From Actinoallomurus purpureus (lineage in GTDB: Bacteria; Actinomycetota; Actinomycetes; Streptosporangiales; Streptosporangiaceae), in the NCBI RefSeq assembly GCF_024055795.1, contig NZ_JAMXMY010000001.1, forward strand, positions 186,001 to 250,000: a stretch of 64,000 bases of DNA, in the 5' to 3' direction. Positions 25,651 through 34,686 of the stretch are shown here, one piece after another; positions within the stretch are counted from its first letter, which is position 1, and each line of letters starts with the position of its first letter. The notes under the pieces were generated by a model, which made no database searches, had not been told where the DNA came from, and saw only the letters and a program-made list of their open reading frames with translations. Made by a program: the position numbers and the translations under genes.

Positions 25651-26074
25651 AGACCGCGCGAACAGTCCTGATTATCACGTGCACACTTACCCGCGGTGGC
25701 CGCGCCCGCCCGGAGCCGGTTTCAGGCACCGTTGCCAGGGCGCTCCACGGCGAAAAGCGGCGAGCCCGAACAGGGCAGCGGTCCGCGTCACCGTCGTCGC
25801 GACGCTTCTGAATTCCCCGCTCCGGCACGGCGCACCTACGCGCGACCCGCGCTGGAACGACGCGCACGCGGCGGTGACCCGCCTTCCGTTCCCCACCGAC
25901 CACCTGCACGTGACGATCCTCTACGCGAACCCCGATCGCCGACGAACCGCCCAGGGTGCCCATCGTTGACGCTCACGACGGTTGGGAAGTGAGATCGAAG
26001 AGGCTCTCCTGGCCGACGATGTCGTGCTCATAAGCCTTGGGCGCGCCTCCCAGCGCGTCTTGGTGTGTTTCAGG
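25651..26074. other. Intergenic stretch after the RiPP cluster, no gene supported
   Basis: This 424-bp stretch lies between convergent units. A + strand frame reaching 25969 has a faintly coding tail (HAAVTRLPFPTDHLHVTILY) without a convincing start or ribosome site; I do not accept it as a gene. No clear terminator hairpin was found. Confidence 0.35.
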
Positions 26075-26725
26075 TCAGGGCTGGACCTGCCGCTGCGTCA
26101 CCCGTGTGGCGAGGCGCGTGACGGCCACGGTCGCGATCCAGCAGAGGTACGCCCAGTCGCCGGCGAACGCGACGGGGATCGACACGGCGAAGCAGGCGGC
26201 GATGGCGCCGCTGCGCAGCATCGCGTCGGTGAAGCGTTCCGGCGGAGTGCCTTGGGCGGCCAGTCCGGCCCGTCGTACGTGCCAAGCCATCAGGAGAAAC
26301 AGCAGGCTGGTCACCGTCTCGATCAGCGCGTAGAAACCGAAGCGCAGCTGGAACGCCCCGTCGCCGGCGAGTATCTTCGTGGCGAACGGGATGAGCACGA
26401 CCATCAACAGCCACAACCCGTTGAGCGCGCTGAGGATCCGGTCGAGGCAGCGCAGGCCACGGAACACCTTGCGGTGCGCGGACCAGTGGGCCCAGATGAC
26501 CACGAAGCTGATCAGGAACGCCTTGTACTCGGGTCGCGCCTCGAGCGCCGCGTGCCACAGTTCGGCGTTGGTCCCCCCCTTGGGAACGGGCAACTCCAGA
26601 GCTAGCAGGGTGATCGCGATGGCCACGACGGCGTCGGTGAACAGCATCATGCGTTCGACGACGGGACCCTCGTGCTCACTCTCGGGCTTCTCCACGGATG
26701 ACTCGATCGCCGTCACAGCGGTCAC
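26075..26725 (-). CDS. TMEM175-like (DUF1211) potassium-channel-type membrane protein
   Basis: This 216-aa protein has about six transmembrane helices. The first carries the family motif RMMLFTDAVVAIAITLLALE near residues 25-45, equivalent to the RxxxFSDxVxAIAxTLL filter helix of TMEM175/DUF1211 proteins. Helix two has FLISFVVIWAHWSAHR. Bacterial homologues form tetrameric K+-permeable channels. Asp replaces nothing essential in the FTD/FSD triad, a common variant. It is a single gene converging on the RiPP cluster. Confidence 0.88.
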   Translation of the reverse strand: MTAVTAIESSVEKPESEHEGPVVERMMLFTDAVVAIAITLLALELPVPKGGTNAELWHAALEARPEYKAFLISFVVIWAHWSAHRKVFRGLRCLDRILSALNGLWLLMVVLIPFATKILAGDGAFQLRFGFYALIETVTSLLFLLMAWHVRRAGLAAQGTPPERFTDAMLRSGAIAACFAVSIPVAFAGDWAYLCWIATVAVTRLATRVTQRQVQP

Positions 26726-26812
26726 CGTAGCAGCGCGACGCCACCGGCAGTGCCCTGTGGGGTGCCAGAACCCGTGCAGGGCATCTGAACACGGCTTCTA
26801 TCCTCAGCGCTC

Positions 26813-26926
26813 GTGTTCTTTCGCCTCCTGTGCCTGCTCGTGGTCCGGTTGTTCGGCTGGCTGGCGCTCCTTGTACGAAGTGATGCTTCGAAAGAGGCGG
26901 AGAGGGAGCAAGCCGCAGAGCCGCAG
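26813..26926 (+). pseudogene. Transposase N-terminal fragment
   Basis: The GTG at 26813 opens FFRLLCLLVVRLFGWLALLV then RSDASKEAE, the N-terminus of the integrase-type transposase family seen at 6.9 kb (LRSDVSKEAE). Homology stops after EAE, where the frame enters unrelated sequence. The upstream tgaacacggcttctatcctc resembles an IS left end. Only the first 5% or so of a transposase remains. Confidence 0.65.
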
Positions 26927-26943
26927 GCGGTGGTCCGGTACGC

Positions 26944-26972
26944 GGGACCATCCCCGCGTGCGCGGGGAGCAC
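26944..26972 (+). CRISPR. Single type I-E-like CRISPR repeat, no array
   Basis: The 29-bp unit GGGACCATCCCCGCGTGCGC followed by GGGGAGCAC has the size, the CCCCGCG/CGCGGGG stem and the 3' GAGCAC of actinobacterial type I-E repeats. Only one copy is present, with no spacer-repeat continuation on either side and no cas gene in the window. It directly follows the transposase scrap, so it may be the last relic of an array broken by insertion and deletion. Confidence 0.5.
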
Positions 26973-27051
26973 GCGAGGAAGCAGGCGCGCGGGAACGGCG
27001 GCCGCGGGCGCCGTACCCCGGCACGGCGACCCCAGCATCACGACGGCATCG

Positions 27052-27360
27052 TCACGCCGCCCGGTGCGGAACGCCTCGGACACCGGGGACGGCATGCCGT
27101 GCCTCGGCCTGTCGGGCGCGACGCTCGGCCGCCGTGCTGCGGGCTGCGGCCAAGCTTGCGCGAACCTGGGCGGCACCGCTGCGGGCGGTCGCCGGATCGA
27201 TGGCCCGGCCCGCGTACTCGGCCAGCACCTCATGCACCGGCGGCGGGTACGGCGGATCCCGGAGAGCCAGACCCGGCGGGGGGCCGCCGCCGGTGGCGGC
27301 GAGCACGAGGGACGCGTGACAGCTCGGGCACCTCAACGCGGACCGGTCGTCCTTGCACAT
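27052..27360 (-). CDS. Small hypothetical protein with CxxC motif
   Basis: This 102-aa reading starts MCKDDRSALRCPSCHASLVL, with a zinc-ribbon-like CPSC, a Pro/Gly-rich middle, and an Ala/Arg-rich helical tail. There is no clear ribosome site. Codon use looks actinobacterial, but the opposite strand is also open. It may be a real small protein or a decayed piece; I give it low confidence. Confidence 0.3.
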   Translation of the reverse strand: MCKDDRSALRCPSCHASLVLAATGGGPPPGLALRDPPYPPPVHEVLAEYAGRAIDPATARSGAAQVRASLAAARSTAAERRARQAEARHAVPGVRGVPHRAA

Positions 27361-27799
27361 GCCGCCGATGATTCCCCGTACCGCCGACAAAACCAGCACC
27401 ATGCGGTCGGGACCTTCTCTGCTCGGAGATGTGCCAAGCGTTACGAAACTCGCAGAGTCGCAGCTAATGCGGCATCCAGGATGCGAACGGGCAATACGTG
27501 TTTGATTACGGATCGTGGGGTGGCGGGGTTGGGGAGTTCTCCGCGTTCGTAGGCGATGTCTCCGTTGCGCTCGGCCCTCCGCGCCGTCAGGCCGGCGATC
27601 ACCGGGGCCATCGCCGACCGCCTGCCCAGCAAACCGGTGTTGATGACCTCCCAGACCATCCAGGCATCATTCCAACCCACCGAGGCCATCTTGATCCTGT
27701 CCGGCTGGGCGACGGTGTGGTCGCTGTCTGGGGCAGTACTCAGCCGCGCGAATGCGCTCACCCAGGCGACCATTACCGGCACGGTATTTTCGCGGGAAC
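27361..27799. other. Lower-GC junk-like stretch between remnants
   Basis: About 440 bp with lower GC than neighbours and short open frames on both strands (for example a 113-codon minus frame 27441-27782 containing SVGWNDAWMVWEVINTGLLG). None matches a family I recognise, and none has a good ribosome site. It probably contains decayed accessory DNA. Confidence 0.35.
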
Positions 27800-27896
27800 G
27801 AACGATGTGGTCCAGGCGGTGGGCAAGCAGACTCCGATGACGGTCGAAGAATTCGTCTCTCGCAACAAGGCGCTTTTCGAGCGAGAAGCAGAGTGA
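27800..27896 (+). pseudogene. C-terminal tail of a NmrA/SDR-type NAD(P)-binding protein
   Basis: The last residues of a + strand reading, NDVVQAVGKQTPMTVEEFVS then RNKALFEREAE and TGA at 27894-27896, match the C-terminal helix of NmrA-like NAD(P)H-binding proteins (VTGRPxRTFEEFVxxNxxxF). Upstream coding sense is missing. It is a gene end left by deletion. Confidence 0.45.
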
Positions 27897-27935
27897 GTGG
27901 CAGCTTCTGCACCTGCGCCGCTGTCGGCGCCGACG

Positions 27936-29777
27936 TCAGCCGAGCGTGCGGTCGAGGTTGAACGCGGCGCTGATCAGAGCCAGGTGGGTGAAGGCCTGCG
28001 GGAAGTTGCCCTGCTGTTCTCCCGTGTGGCCGATCTCTTCGGCGTACAGGCCGAGGTGGTTGGCGTAGGTGAGCATCTTCTCGAAGGCCAGCCGGGCCTC
28101 CTCCAGTCGCCCGGCGCGGGTGAGCGCCTCGACGTACCAGAAGGAGCAGATGGAGAAGGTGCCCTCCTCGCCTTCCACACCGTCGGGGCTGGCCTGCGGG
28201 TCGTAGCGGTAGACCAGCGAGTCGGACACCAGGTCTTCGCTGAGCGCCTCCAGGGTCGACAGCCACTTGGGATCGGTGGGGGAGACGAACTTGGCCAGCG
28301 GCATCATCAGGACGGCGGCGTCCAGGACCTCGCAGCCCTCGTACTGGACGAACGCCCGCCGCGTGGTGGACCAGCCGCGGTGCATGATCTGCCGGTAGAT
28401 CGCGTCGCGGCACTGCCGCCAGCGCGGCAGGTCGGCGGGCAGGCCGCGGTGGTTGGCGATCCGGATGGCCCGCTCGATCGCCACCCAGCACATCAGCCGG
28501 GAGTACAGGAAGTTCTTGCGCCCGCCGCGCGTCTCCCACACGCCTTCGTCGGGCTGGTTCCAGTGGCCGCAGACCCAGTCCACCAGGGTGCACACCGCGT
28601 CCCAGTGGTCGCTGGAGATGGGTTTTCCCCATTTGTCGTAGAGGTAGATGGAGTCGATCAGGGCGCCGTAGATGTCGAGCTGGAGCTGGGTGGCGGCGGC
28701 GTTGCCGACGCGTACGGGCGCCGAACCCTGGTGACCCTCCAGGTGGGGCAGTTCGCGTTCGGGCAGGTCGGTGCGCCCGTCGATGCCGTACATGATCTGC
28801 AGCGGCCCGGTCGGCCCGTCGGGGCGCAGGTCGATGCGCCGGGTCAGGAAGGTCATGAACGCCTCGGCCTCCTGGGTGAAGCCGAGCCTCAGCAGGGCGT
28901 AGACGGCGAACGCGGCGTCGCGGACCCACAGGTACCGGTAATCCCAGTTGCGCGTACCGCCGATACGCTCGGGCAGGCTGGTCGTCGGCGCGGCGACGAT
29001 CGCGCCCGTGGGCGCGTAGGTGAGCAGCTTGAGAGTCAGGGCGGAGCGGTGGACCATCTCCCGCCACCGGCCGCGGTAGCGCGACGCGGACAGCCATCGC
29101 CGCCAGAACGCCACCGTCGCGGTGAACTCCCGCTCGGCCTCGGCGTGCGGGCAGCCGCGCGGTGCGACCGTGTCGCCGACCCGGTCGAGAGCGAAAACCG
29201 CGGATTCGCCCTGTGAAAGCTTGAAGTCCGCCCGCGCGTCCAGTCCGTCGCACTCCAGCGGCACCGTGGAGGTCAGCGCGAGTGACAGCACGTCGGACTC
29301 GAAGAGCGCCACGCCGTCGGCCATCCGGGTGGTGTGCGGCCGAGCGCCGTAGTCGAACCGGGGAGCCACCCGGGTCCGGAACGGGATCGATCCGCGCACG
29401 CACATCACCCGCCGGATCAGCCGGTGCCGGTCGACTTCGCAGGCGTCGTGAGCCTCGCTGACGGGCATGAAGTCCTGGATCTCGCCCACACCGTCCTCGG
29501 TGAAGAACCGGGTGATCAGCACGTTGGTGTCAGGGAAGTAGAACTGCTTGGTCTTGGCCGGCGCGATCGCGGCGAGCTCGAACGATCCGCCCCGGTCGGC
29601 GTCGAGGATCGCGGCGAAGACGCTGGGCGCGTCGAACCTCGGACAGCAGTACCAGTCGATGGTGCCGCAGGTGCCCACCAAGGCCACCGTACGGAGGTCA
29701 CCGATCAGTCCGTGCTCGGCGATCGGCACGTAGCGAGAGGACCCGCCCGGGCCATGGTGCGTCGACGCTTCGGCCAT
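27936..29777 (-). CDS. Glycoside hydrolase family 15 (glucoamylase/trehalase type)
   Basis: This 613-aa protein has an N-terminal beta-sandwich (GLIGDLRTVALVGTCGTIDW) and a C-terminal (alpha/alpha)6 barrel. GTRNWDYRYLWVRDAAFAVY contributes the substrate site. The general acid Glu lies in EEGTFSICSFW near residue 535, and the general base Glu in LYAEEIGH near 577. There is no signal peptide, so it acts in the cytosol, like actinobacterial GH15 trehalases and dextran/maltose glucosidases. It hydrolyses alpha-glucosidic bonds to release glucose; trehalose is a likely substrate, as in mycobacterial homologues of this length. It stands alone. Confidence 0.93.
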   Translation of the reverse strand: MAEASTHHGPGGSSRYVPIAEHGLIGDLRTVALVGTCGTIDWYCCPRFDAPSVFAAILDADRGGSFELAAIAPAKTKQFYFPDTNVLITRFFTEDGVGEIQDFMPVSEAHDACEVDRHRLIRRVMCVRGSIPFRTRVAPRFDYGARPHTTRMADGVALFESDVLSLALTSTVPLECDGLDARADFKLSQGESAVFALDRVGDTVAPRGCPHAEAEREFTATVAFWRRWLSASRYRGRWREMVHRSALTLKLLTYAPTGAIVAAPTTSLPERIGGTRNWDYRYLWVRDAAFAVYALLRLGFTQEAEAFMTFLTRRIDLRPDGPTGPLQIMYGIDGRTDLPERELPHLEGHQGSAPVRVGNAAATQLQLDIYGALIDSIYLYDKWGKPISSDHWDAVCTLVDWVCGHWNQPDEGVWETRGGRKNFLYSRLMCWVAIERAIRIANHRGLPADLPRWRQCRDAIYRQIMHRGWSTTRRAFVQYEGCEVLDAAVLMMPLAKFVSPTDPKWLSTLEALSEDLVSDSLVYRYDPQASPDGVEGEEGTFSICSFWYVEALTRAGRLEEARLAFEKMLTYANHLGLYAEEIGHTGEQQGNFPQAFTHLALISAAFNLDRTLG

Positions 29778-30134
29778 CGCAGCAGCCCCTTTCCCCGAGG
29801 ACCACGCCGTGGTTCAGGTCGCTGACCTGCTATTTCTCAGACTAGACGGCTACCTGTCGCTCCATCCGGCGGGCACCGCCAAGGCTGGCCCCGGGCCGTC
29901 AGGCGTCGGCGCGAAGTCCACGACATCCTGACTTCTGCGGGTTCCGTCTCGATGGCCCGCTCCCCTCACGACCGCCTCGGTTCCGCCCCGCCGGCGGGAG
30001 TGCCCGGCCGTCACCGCCGGGCCATGCGGGCGATCCGGGGAGGAACGCCCGCATCGCGGCGGGTGCGGAGATCTCGCTCGTGGACGCGGTCATCGCGTCG
30101 TCCGGCGGCTCGGCGGGGCTGAGCGTACCGGCCG
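29778..30134. other. Intergenic stretch holding a terminator and the GH15 promoter
   Basis: This 357-bp stretch holds the ribosome site of the GH15 gene (GGGGAAAGGGG) at its left end and an 8-bp hairpin at 30025-30053. A 64-codon minus frame at 29899-30093 has low-complexity Gly/Pro/Arg sequence and is not accepted as a gene. Confidence 0.4.
30025..30053 (-). terminator. Hairpin downstream of the 2-oxoacid dehydrogenase operon
   Basis: TGCGGGCG at 30025-30032 pairs with CGCCCGCA at 30046-30053 around a 13-nt loop. It lies 80 bp beyond the E2 stop on the minus strand. It is moderately strong and lacks a U tract. Confidence 0.45.
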
Positions 30135-31598
30135 CTACGTGTGGGCGAGCAGGATCGCGGGGTTCTCCACGCAGTCGGCCACGTGGCGCAGGAAGCCGCC
30201 GGCGGTGCCGCCGTCGCAGACCCGGTGGTCGAAGGTGAGGGACAGCTGAGCGACCTTGCGCGCCATGACCGTGCCGTCGACCACCCAGGACCGGTCGATG
30301 ATGCGGCCGACGCCCAGGAGCGCCGCCTCGGGATGATTGATGATCGGGGTGGATCCGTCCACGCCGAAGACCCCGTAGTTGTTGAGCGTGAACGTCCCTC
30401 CGGTCAGTGCTCGGGGAGGCAGCTTGCCCGAGCGGGCCAGGCCGGTGAGCCGGGTCAGCTCCGCGGCGATCTGCGCGGTCGTCATCAGGTGCGCGTCCCG
30501 GACCACCGGCACGACGAGACCGCGGTCGGTCTGCGCGGCGAAGCCGAGGTTGACGTGTCCGTACCGGACGATCTCAGAGCGGTCGGTGTCGACCGAGGAG
30601 TTCAGTTCGGGGAATCGCCGCAGGCCGTCCACACAGATGCGGGCGAGCATGGCGAGGAGTCCGATGCCGAGATCGGGACGAACGCGTTGGAGCGCGTTCT
30701 TCGCGTCGAGTAGACCGGTGGCGTCGACGTCCACCCAGGTCGTGGCGTCGGGAATCTCGCTGCGGCTGCGGGTCAGCTTGTCGGCCACCGCCCGGCGCAG
30801 CCCGCGCAGGGGGATGCGCTCGGTCGCGAGTGCCTTCGTGGTTCCGGCGACGAAGAGCGGTGCCGCGGACTCTTCGGGTGCTCTGCGGGCGTCGGCGATG
30901 GCCTGCTCGACGTCGCGGCGGAGGATCACTCCGCGAGGCCCGGTCGGGCCGACGGCGGCGAGATCCACTCCGTGCTCGCGGGCGAACCTGCGGACGAGCG
31001 GAGAGATCACGCGAGGTGCGCGCCGCGGCTCAGGGCCGGGTGCCTGCGACGCGGCGCCGACGGATGCCTGTGATGCCGCCTCGGCAGGCGCCTGTGGTGC
31101 CGTTTCGGCGGGTGCCGGCGGCGCGGCTTCGGCGGGTGCCTGTGGCGTGGCTTCGGCGGCCTTCCCGACGGCGAGCCGGGAGCCGCCACGGCGCCGCCTG
31201 CGCGTGCCGGACGCATGGCCGGTGCCGTAGCCGATCAGGACATTGCCGGAGCCGGCCTGTTCCTCCTCCCGGTGGCGTGCCGCTGCGGGGTGCACGTCCG
31301 GACCCGTGTCCTGGCCTGCGGCGGGCGCCGTCGCGTGCACGGCGTCCGCCGGGCCGACTTCGATGAGAGGTTCGCCGACGGCCAGGACCGTGCCCGTCTC
31401 CGCGTGCAGTTCCAGCACGGTTCCGGCGTAGGGGACCGGTACCTCCACGGCCGCCTTGGCGGTCTCGACCTCGACCACGATCTGGTCGATCGCGACAGTG
31501 TCGCCGACGGCGACCTTCCACTCGATGATCTCGGCCTCGGTCAGGCCCTCGCCGAGGTCGGGCAGGCTGAACACCTGCCGCGCGCGAGTGGTCGTCAT
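30135..31598 (-). CDS. E2 component (dihydrolipoyl acyltransferase) of a branched-chain-type 2-oxoacid dehydrogenase
   Basis: This 487-aa protein has one lipoyl domain (residues ~8-85) with the lipoylated lysine in VEVETAKAAVEVP. A long Ala/Pro linker of repeated PQAPAEAA-like units lies roughly over residues 150-200. It has a peripheral-subunit-binding domain (ISPLVRRFAREHGVDLAAVG) and an acyltransferase core ending in the catalytic LTFDHRVCDGGTAGGFL. It moves the acyl group from E1 to CoA. The ATG overlaps the E1beta stop by 4 bp. E3 is not in the operon and must be shared. Confidence 0.95.
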   Translation of the reverse strand: MTTTRARQVFSLPDLGEGLTEAEIIEWKVAVGDTVAIDQIVVEVETAKAAVEVPVPYAGTVLELHAETGTVLAVGEPLIEVGPADAVHATAPAAGQDTGPDVHPAAARHREEEQAGSGNVLIGYGTGHASGTRRRRRGGSRLAVGKAAEATPQAPAEAAPPAPAETAPQAPAEAASQASVGAASQAPGPEPRRAPRVISPLVRRFAREHGVDLAAVGPTGPRGVILRRDVEQAIADARRAPEESAAPLFVAGTTKALATERIPLRGLRRAVADKLTRSRSEIPDATTWVDVDATGLLDAKNALQRVRPDLGIGLLAMLARICVDGLRRFPELNSSVDTDRSEIVRYGHVNLGFAAQTDRGLVVPVVRDAHLMTTAQIAAELTRLTGLARSGKLPPRALTGGTFTLNNYGVFGVDGSTPIINHPEAALLGVGRIIDRSWVVDGTVMARKVAQLSLTFDHRVCDGGTAGGFLRHVADCVENPAILLAHT

Positions 31599-32611
31599 GA
31601 TGCCTCCCGGGCCAGGTGGAGGACGTCGGGCGCGTCGTCGAACTGCAGCCGGTCGACCGCGTCGAGGATCCGGTCGGCGTCCGGCAGATGCGAGCGCTCG
31701 AGCTTCGGGGGCGGGTAGGGGATGTCGAAACCCGTGACGCGCAGCACGGGGGCGGCCAGCGAATGGAAGCAGCGTTCCTGGACGCGTGCCGCGATCTCCG
31801 CGCCCACCCCGGCGAACCCCTGGGCCTCCTGGACGACCACGCAGCGGCCCGTCTTGCGCACCGAGGACACGACGGTCTCATCGTCGAACGGGACGAGCGT
31901 GCGCAGGTCCACCACCTCGAGGTCGATGCCGTCCCCGGCTGCCGCCTCGGCCGCCTGGAGCGCCACCGGGACGCCGGGTCCGTAGGTGACCAGCGTCGCG
32001 TCGAGTCCCTCGCGCCGTACCGCCGCCCGCCCGAACCCTGCGGCACGCCGATCGCCGGGAGCGGTCTCGTCCTTTGACCAGTACAGTCGCTTGGGCTCCA
32101 TGAAGATCACCGGATCGGGATCGGTGATGGCGTCGCGCAGCAGCCAGTACGCGTCGTCCGGGGTCGCCGGCGTGACCACCTTCAGGCCCGGCGTGTGGAC
32201 GTAGTAGGCCTCGCTGGAGTCGCAGTGGTGCTCGACGCCGCCGATGCCACCCGCGTACGGGATGCGGATCACCATCGGCAGCGACAGCCGGCCGCGGGTG
32301 CGGTTGCGCATCTTGGCCACGTGCGAGGCGATCTGCTCGAAGGCCGGGTAGGCGAACGCGTCGAACTGCATCTCCACCACGGGGCGGAAGCCGCCCATCG
32401 CCATGCCCACGGCGAGGCCCACGATCCCCGCCTCGGCCAGCGGGGTGTCGAAGCACCGATTCTCGCCGAACTCCGTGGTCAGCCCGTCGGTGATGCGGAA
32501 GACGCCGCCCAGCGGGCCCACGTCCTCGCCGAAGACGAGAACCCGCTCGTCCTCGCGCAGCGCGTCCCGGAGCGCGGTGTTCAGCGCCTGCGCCATCGTC
32601 ATCGCGGTCAT
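31595..32611 (-). CDS. E1 beta subunit of a branched-chain-type 2-oxoacid dehydrogenase
   Basis: This 338-aa subunit is a transketolase-like pyrimidine-binding domain plus a C-terminal domain. The thiamine-activating Glu is in FGEDVGPLGGVFRITDGL near residue 28. GVEHHCDSSEAYYVHTPGLK (His/Ser-rich cleft) and GTGxP-type GPGVPVALQAAE are present. With E1alpha it decarboxylates 2-oxoacids; in actinomycetes these complexes feed branched starter units into fatty acids. Its ATG is one base after the E1alpha stop. A TTG-free ribosome site is not evident; translation is by coupling. Confidence 0.95.
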   Translation of the reverse strand: MTAMTMAQALNTALRDALREDERVLVFGEDVGPLGGVFRITDGLTTEFGENRCFDTPLAEAGIVGLAVGMAMGGFRPVVEMQFDAFAYPAFEQIASHVAKMRNRTRGRLSLPMVIRIPYAGGIGGVEHHCDSSEAYYVHTPGLKVVTPATPDDAYWLLRDAITDPDPVIFMEPKRLYWSKDETAPGDRRAAGFGRAAVRREGLDATLVTYGPGVPVALQAAEAAAGDGIDLEVVDLRTLVPFDDETVVSSVRKTGRCVVVQEAQGFAGVGAEIAARVQERCFHSLAAPVLRVTGFDIPYPPPKLERSHLPDADRILDAVDRLQFDDAPDVLHLAREAS

Positions 32612-32612
32612 G

Positions 32613-33719
32613 TCAGTCCTCCGGGGCGGTCAGCTCGGACGCGAGCAGGGCCCGCTGCTCGCGCAACTGGGGCGTGGGGTCGGCGAAGACGTGGTCGAAC
32701 AGCTCGTACGGGTCCGTTTCCGGCTCGGCGTTCATCGCGTCACGGAGACGGGAGGCGAACTCCTCGGCGGCCTCGTGCGCCGAGGCGATGCCCTCCGCGT
32801 CGAGCAATCCCCGGTCGCGCAGATGGGTCTCCAGACGGGCGAGGGGATCGGCCGACTCCCACCGCTCGACCTCTTCCGGCTCCCGGTAGCGCGTGGCGTC
32901 GTCGGCGTTGGTGTGCGCGTCCATGCGGTACGTGTGCGCCTCCACCAGGAACGGGCCCTCGCCCGCCCGTGCGTGCTCCACGGCCGTGGTCAGGACGGAC
33001 AGCGTCGCGACGAGGTCGTTGCCGTCCACCTGCTCGGACCGGATGCCGTAGCCGATCCCCTTGTACGCGAGCGCGGGAGCCGCGGTCTGCCTGGCCAGCG
33101 GTACCGAGATCGCGTACTTGTTGTTCTGCACGAAGAACACGACGGGGGCGTGGAGGACAGCGGCGTAGTTGAGCGCCTCGTGGAAGTCGCCCTCGCTCGT
33201 GCCGCCGTCACCGATGAAGGCCATCACGACGCCGTCCTCCCCCTTGCGGCGGAGAGCCTCGGCCAAGCCCACGGCGTGGATGGTCTGGGTGGCCAGCGGC
33301 GTGCACTGAGGCGCGACACGCGTGGCCGCGGGGTCGTACCCGCAGTGCCAGTCGCCCCGCAGCAGGGTGAGCACCTCGACGGGGTCGATGCCACGGGAGA
33401 CCAGGGCCACCGAGTCGCGGTAGGTCGGGAACAGCCAGTCGTCCTCGCGGAGGGCGAGCACGCCGGCGATCTGGCAGGCCTCCTGACCGCGGCTCGACGG
33501 GTAGACGGCGAGCCTGCCCTGCTTGGTCAGCGCGGTCGCCTGACGGTCGAAGCGGCGGCCCAGGACCATTCGGCGGTACGCCTCCAACAACTGTCCGTCC
33601 CCTGGCGCCGGGTAACCGGTGGGCGGTTCGACGGCGGTGCCGTCCTCGGCGACGAAGCGCACCGGAACGGGGGAGGGAAGAAGGCCGTCGACCACCTGGC
33701 GATCTGTCCGCACGGACAT
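32613..33719 (-). CDS. E1 alpha subunit of a branched-chain-type 2-oxoacid dehydrogenase
   Basis: This 368-aa subunit has the thiamine diphosphate motif GDGGTSEGDFHEALNYAAV ... QNNKYAIS near residues 170-200. The region around SRGQEACQIAG, and HTYRMDAHTNADD with its phosphorylation-loop-like sequence, is typical of E1alpha. The ATG at 33719 is chosen because homology begins there; the frame is open 40 codons farther, but that part looks non-coding. It is the first gene of a three-gene operon. A TetR regulator lies 305 bp upstream on the same strand. Confidence 0.95.
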   Translation of the reverse strand: MSVRTDRQVVDGLLPSPVPVRFVAEDGTAVEPPTGYPAPGDGQLLEAYRRMVLGRRFDRQATALTKQGRLAVYPSSRGQEACQIAGVLALREDDWLFPTYRDSVALVSRGIDPVEVLTLLRGDWHCGYDPAATRVAPQCTPLATQTIHAVGLAEALRRKGEDGVVMAFIGDGGTSEGDFHEALNYAAVLHAPVVFFVQNNKYAISVPLARQTAAPALAYKGIGYGIRSEQVDGNDLVATLSVLTTAVEHARAGEGPFLVEAHTYRMDAHTNADDATRYREPEEVERWESADPLARLETHLRDRGLLDAEGIASAHEAAEEFASRLRDAMNAEPETDPYELFDHVFADPTPQLREQRALLASELTAPED

Positions 33720-34023
33720 GGCGACGCTCACTTTCGCTGGACGTTTGACAAGAGAAGGGTCGGCCTCCGGCGTCATGTGTTCAAGACATCGAGCGCAATG
33801 AGCGACAAATGAGTCTTTATCGGGCTCGCCGTGGGCCAAACGTCGACCGAAGAACGCATGGACGGGGGCCGGCGGGACGTTCTGCCGATCGGCTGGACGC
33901 GGTGGATGGCGCGATCACAAGACGGGACAGGGCTTCTACCCATGGTGAAGCAGGCGCCGGGGACGAGATCGCTCGGCCTGGAGACGATGCCCGGCCAGGC
34001 CGCCGCGGCCCGGTCGTGTGGGT
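33720..34023 (-). promoter_or_regulatory. Probable promoter region of the E1alpha-E1beta-E2 operon
   Basis: This 304-bp region lies between the TetR stop and the E1alpha start. It has a comparatively AT-rich core near 33770-33830 (gacaaatgagtctttatcg). An imperfect ATGT...ACAT dyad at about 33775-33788 is a possible operator. No firm -35/-10 pair was identified. Confidence 0.35.
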
Positions 34024-34653
34024 TCAGAGTTCGTGCCGGGCCAAGCCGTCGAAGGCGATGGCGGTGATCGCGTCGGCGACCGTCACCGGATCGTACGCCC
34101 CGCCCGGGCGATACCACTCGACCAGCGAGTTCACCATGCCGAACAGCAGCCGGCTCACCAGCATCGGCGGCACATCGTCGCGCAGAGCGCCCTCCGCGAC
34201 CGCGTCCGCGACGAGCGCGGCGAGGCGGTCATCGAGCCAGCGGCGGCGTTCCAGGGCGGCCAGCTCGACCTCGCTGTTGCCCCGCACACGCAGGAGGAGC
34301 GTGACGGAGGGCTGGTGCGCCACGAGGACCTCGACGCTGCGCCGCACCACGTCGCGCAGGCGCCCATAGGCGGTCGCCCCGGCGCTCTCGCGGGAGGCCT
34401 CCGTCACGACGGCGGTGAGCTCGTCGAGAGCGTCGTCCAGGGCCTGGCCGAGCAACTGCTCCTTGCTCGTGACGTGGTGGTAGATGGCCGGCTTGGTCAG
34501 CCCCAGTTCCTTGGCCAGGTCGCCCACGCTCGTGGCGTCATAGCCCTTGCGATTGAACAGCCCCACCGCGGCGCGCAGGATCGCCGACTGGTCGTATCCG
34601 GGACGGCCACGCCGGCGGCGCGGCGTCGGTTCGGCAGGCCCGGTCGTCGTCAC
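34024..34653 (-). CDS. TetR/AcrR-family transcriptional regulator
   Basis: This 209-aa protein has an N-terminal basic segment (PRRRRGRPGYDQ), then the TetR helix-turn-helix: ILRAAVGLFNRKGYDATSVG and DLAKELGLTKPAIYHHVTSK. The C-terminal ligand domain (VRGNSEVELAALERRRWLDD) resembles regulators of acyl-CoA or ring-acyl-CoA catabolism in actinobacteria. It is directly upstream of the 2-oxoacid dehydrogenase operon and likely controls it, with an acyl-CoA as effector (inference). It follows the ABM gene by 33 bp on the same strand and may be co-transcribed with it. Confidence 0.88.
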   Translation of the reverse strand: MTTTGPAEPTPRRRRGRPGYDQSAILRAAVGLFNRKGYDATSVGDLAKELGLTKPAIYHHVTSKEQLLGQALDDALDELTAVVTEASRESAGATAYGRLRDVVRRSVEVLVAHQPSVTLLLRVRGNSEVELAALERRRWLDDRLAALVADAVAEGALRDDVPPMLVSRLLFGMVNSLVEWYRPGGAYDPVTVADAITAIAFDGLARHEL

Positions 34654-34686
34654 GAGTGCAGCATCTCACGCGAGCCCAGGTGGCCT

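Noticed and set aside
26944-27020. CRISPR array
   Set aside because: Only one repeat copy exists; no second repeat occurs at 55-65 bp spacing on either side.
29899-30093. 64-codon minus-strand frame in the gap before the GH15 gene
   Set aside because: Gly/Pro/Arg-rich, no ribosome site, and overlaps a likely terminator hairpin.
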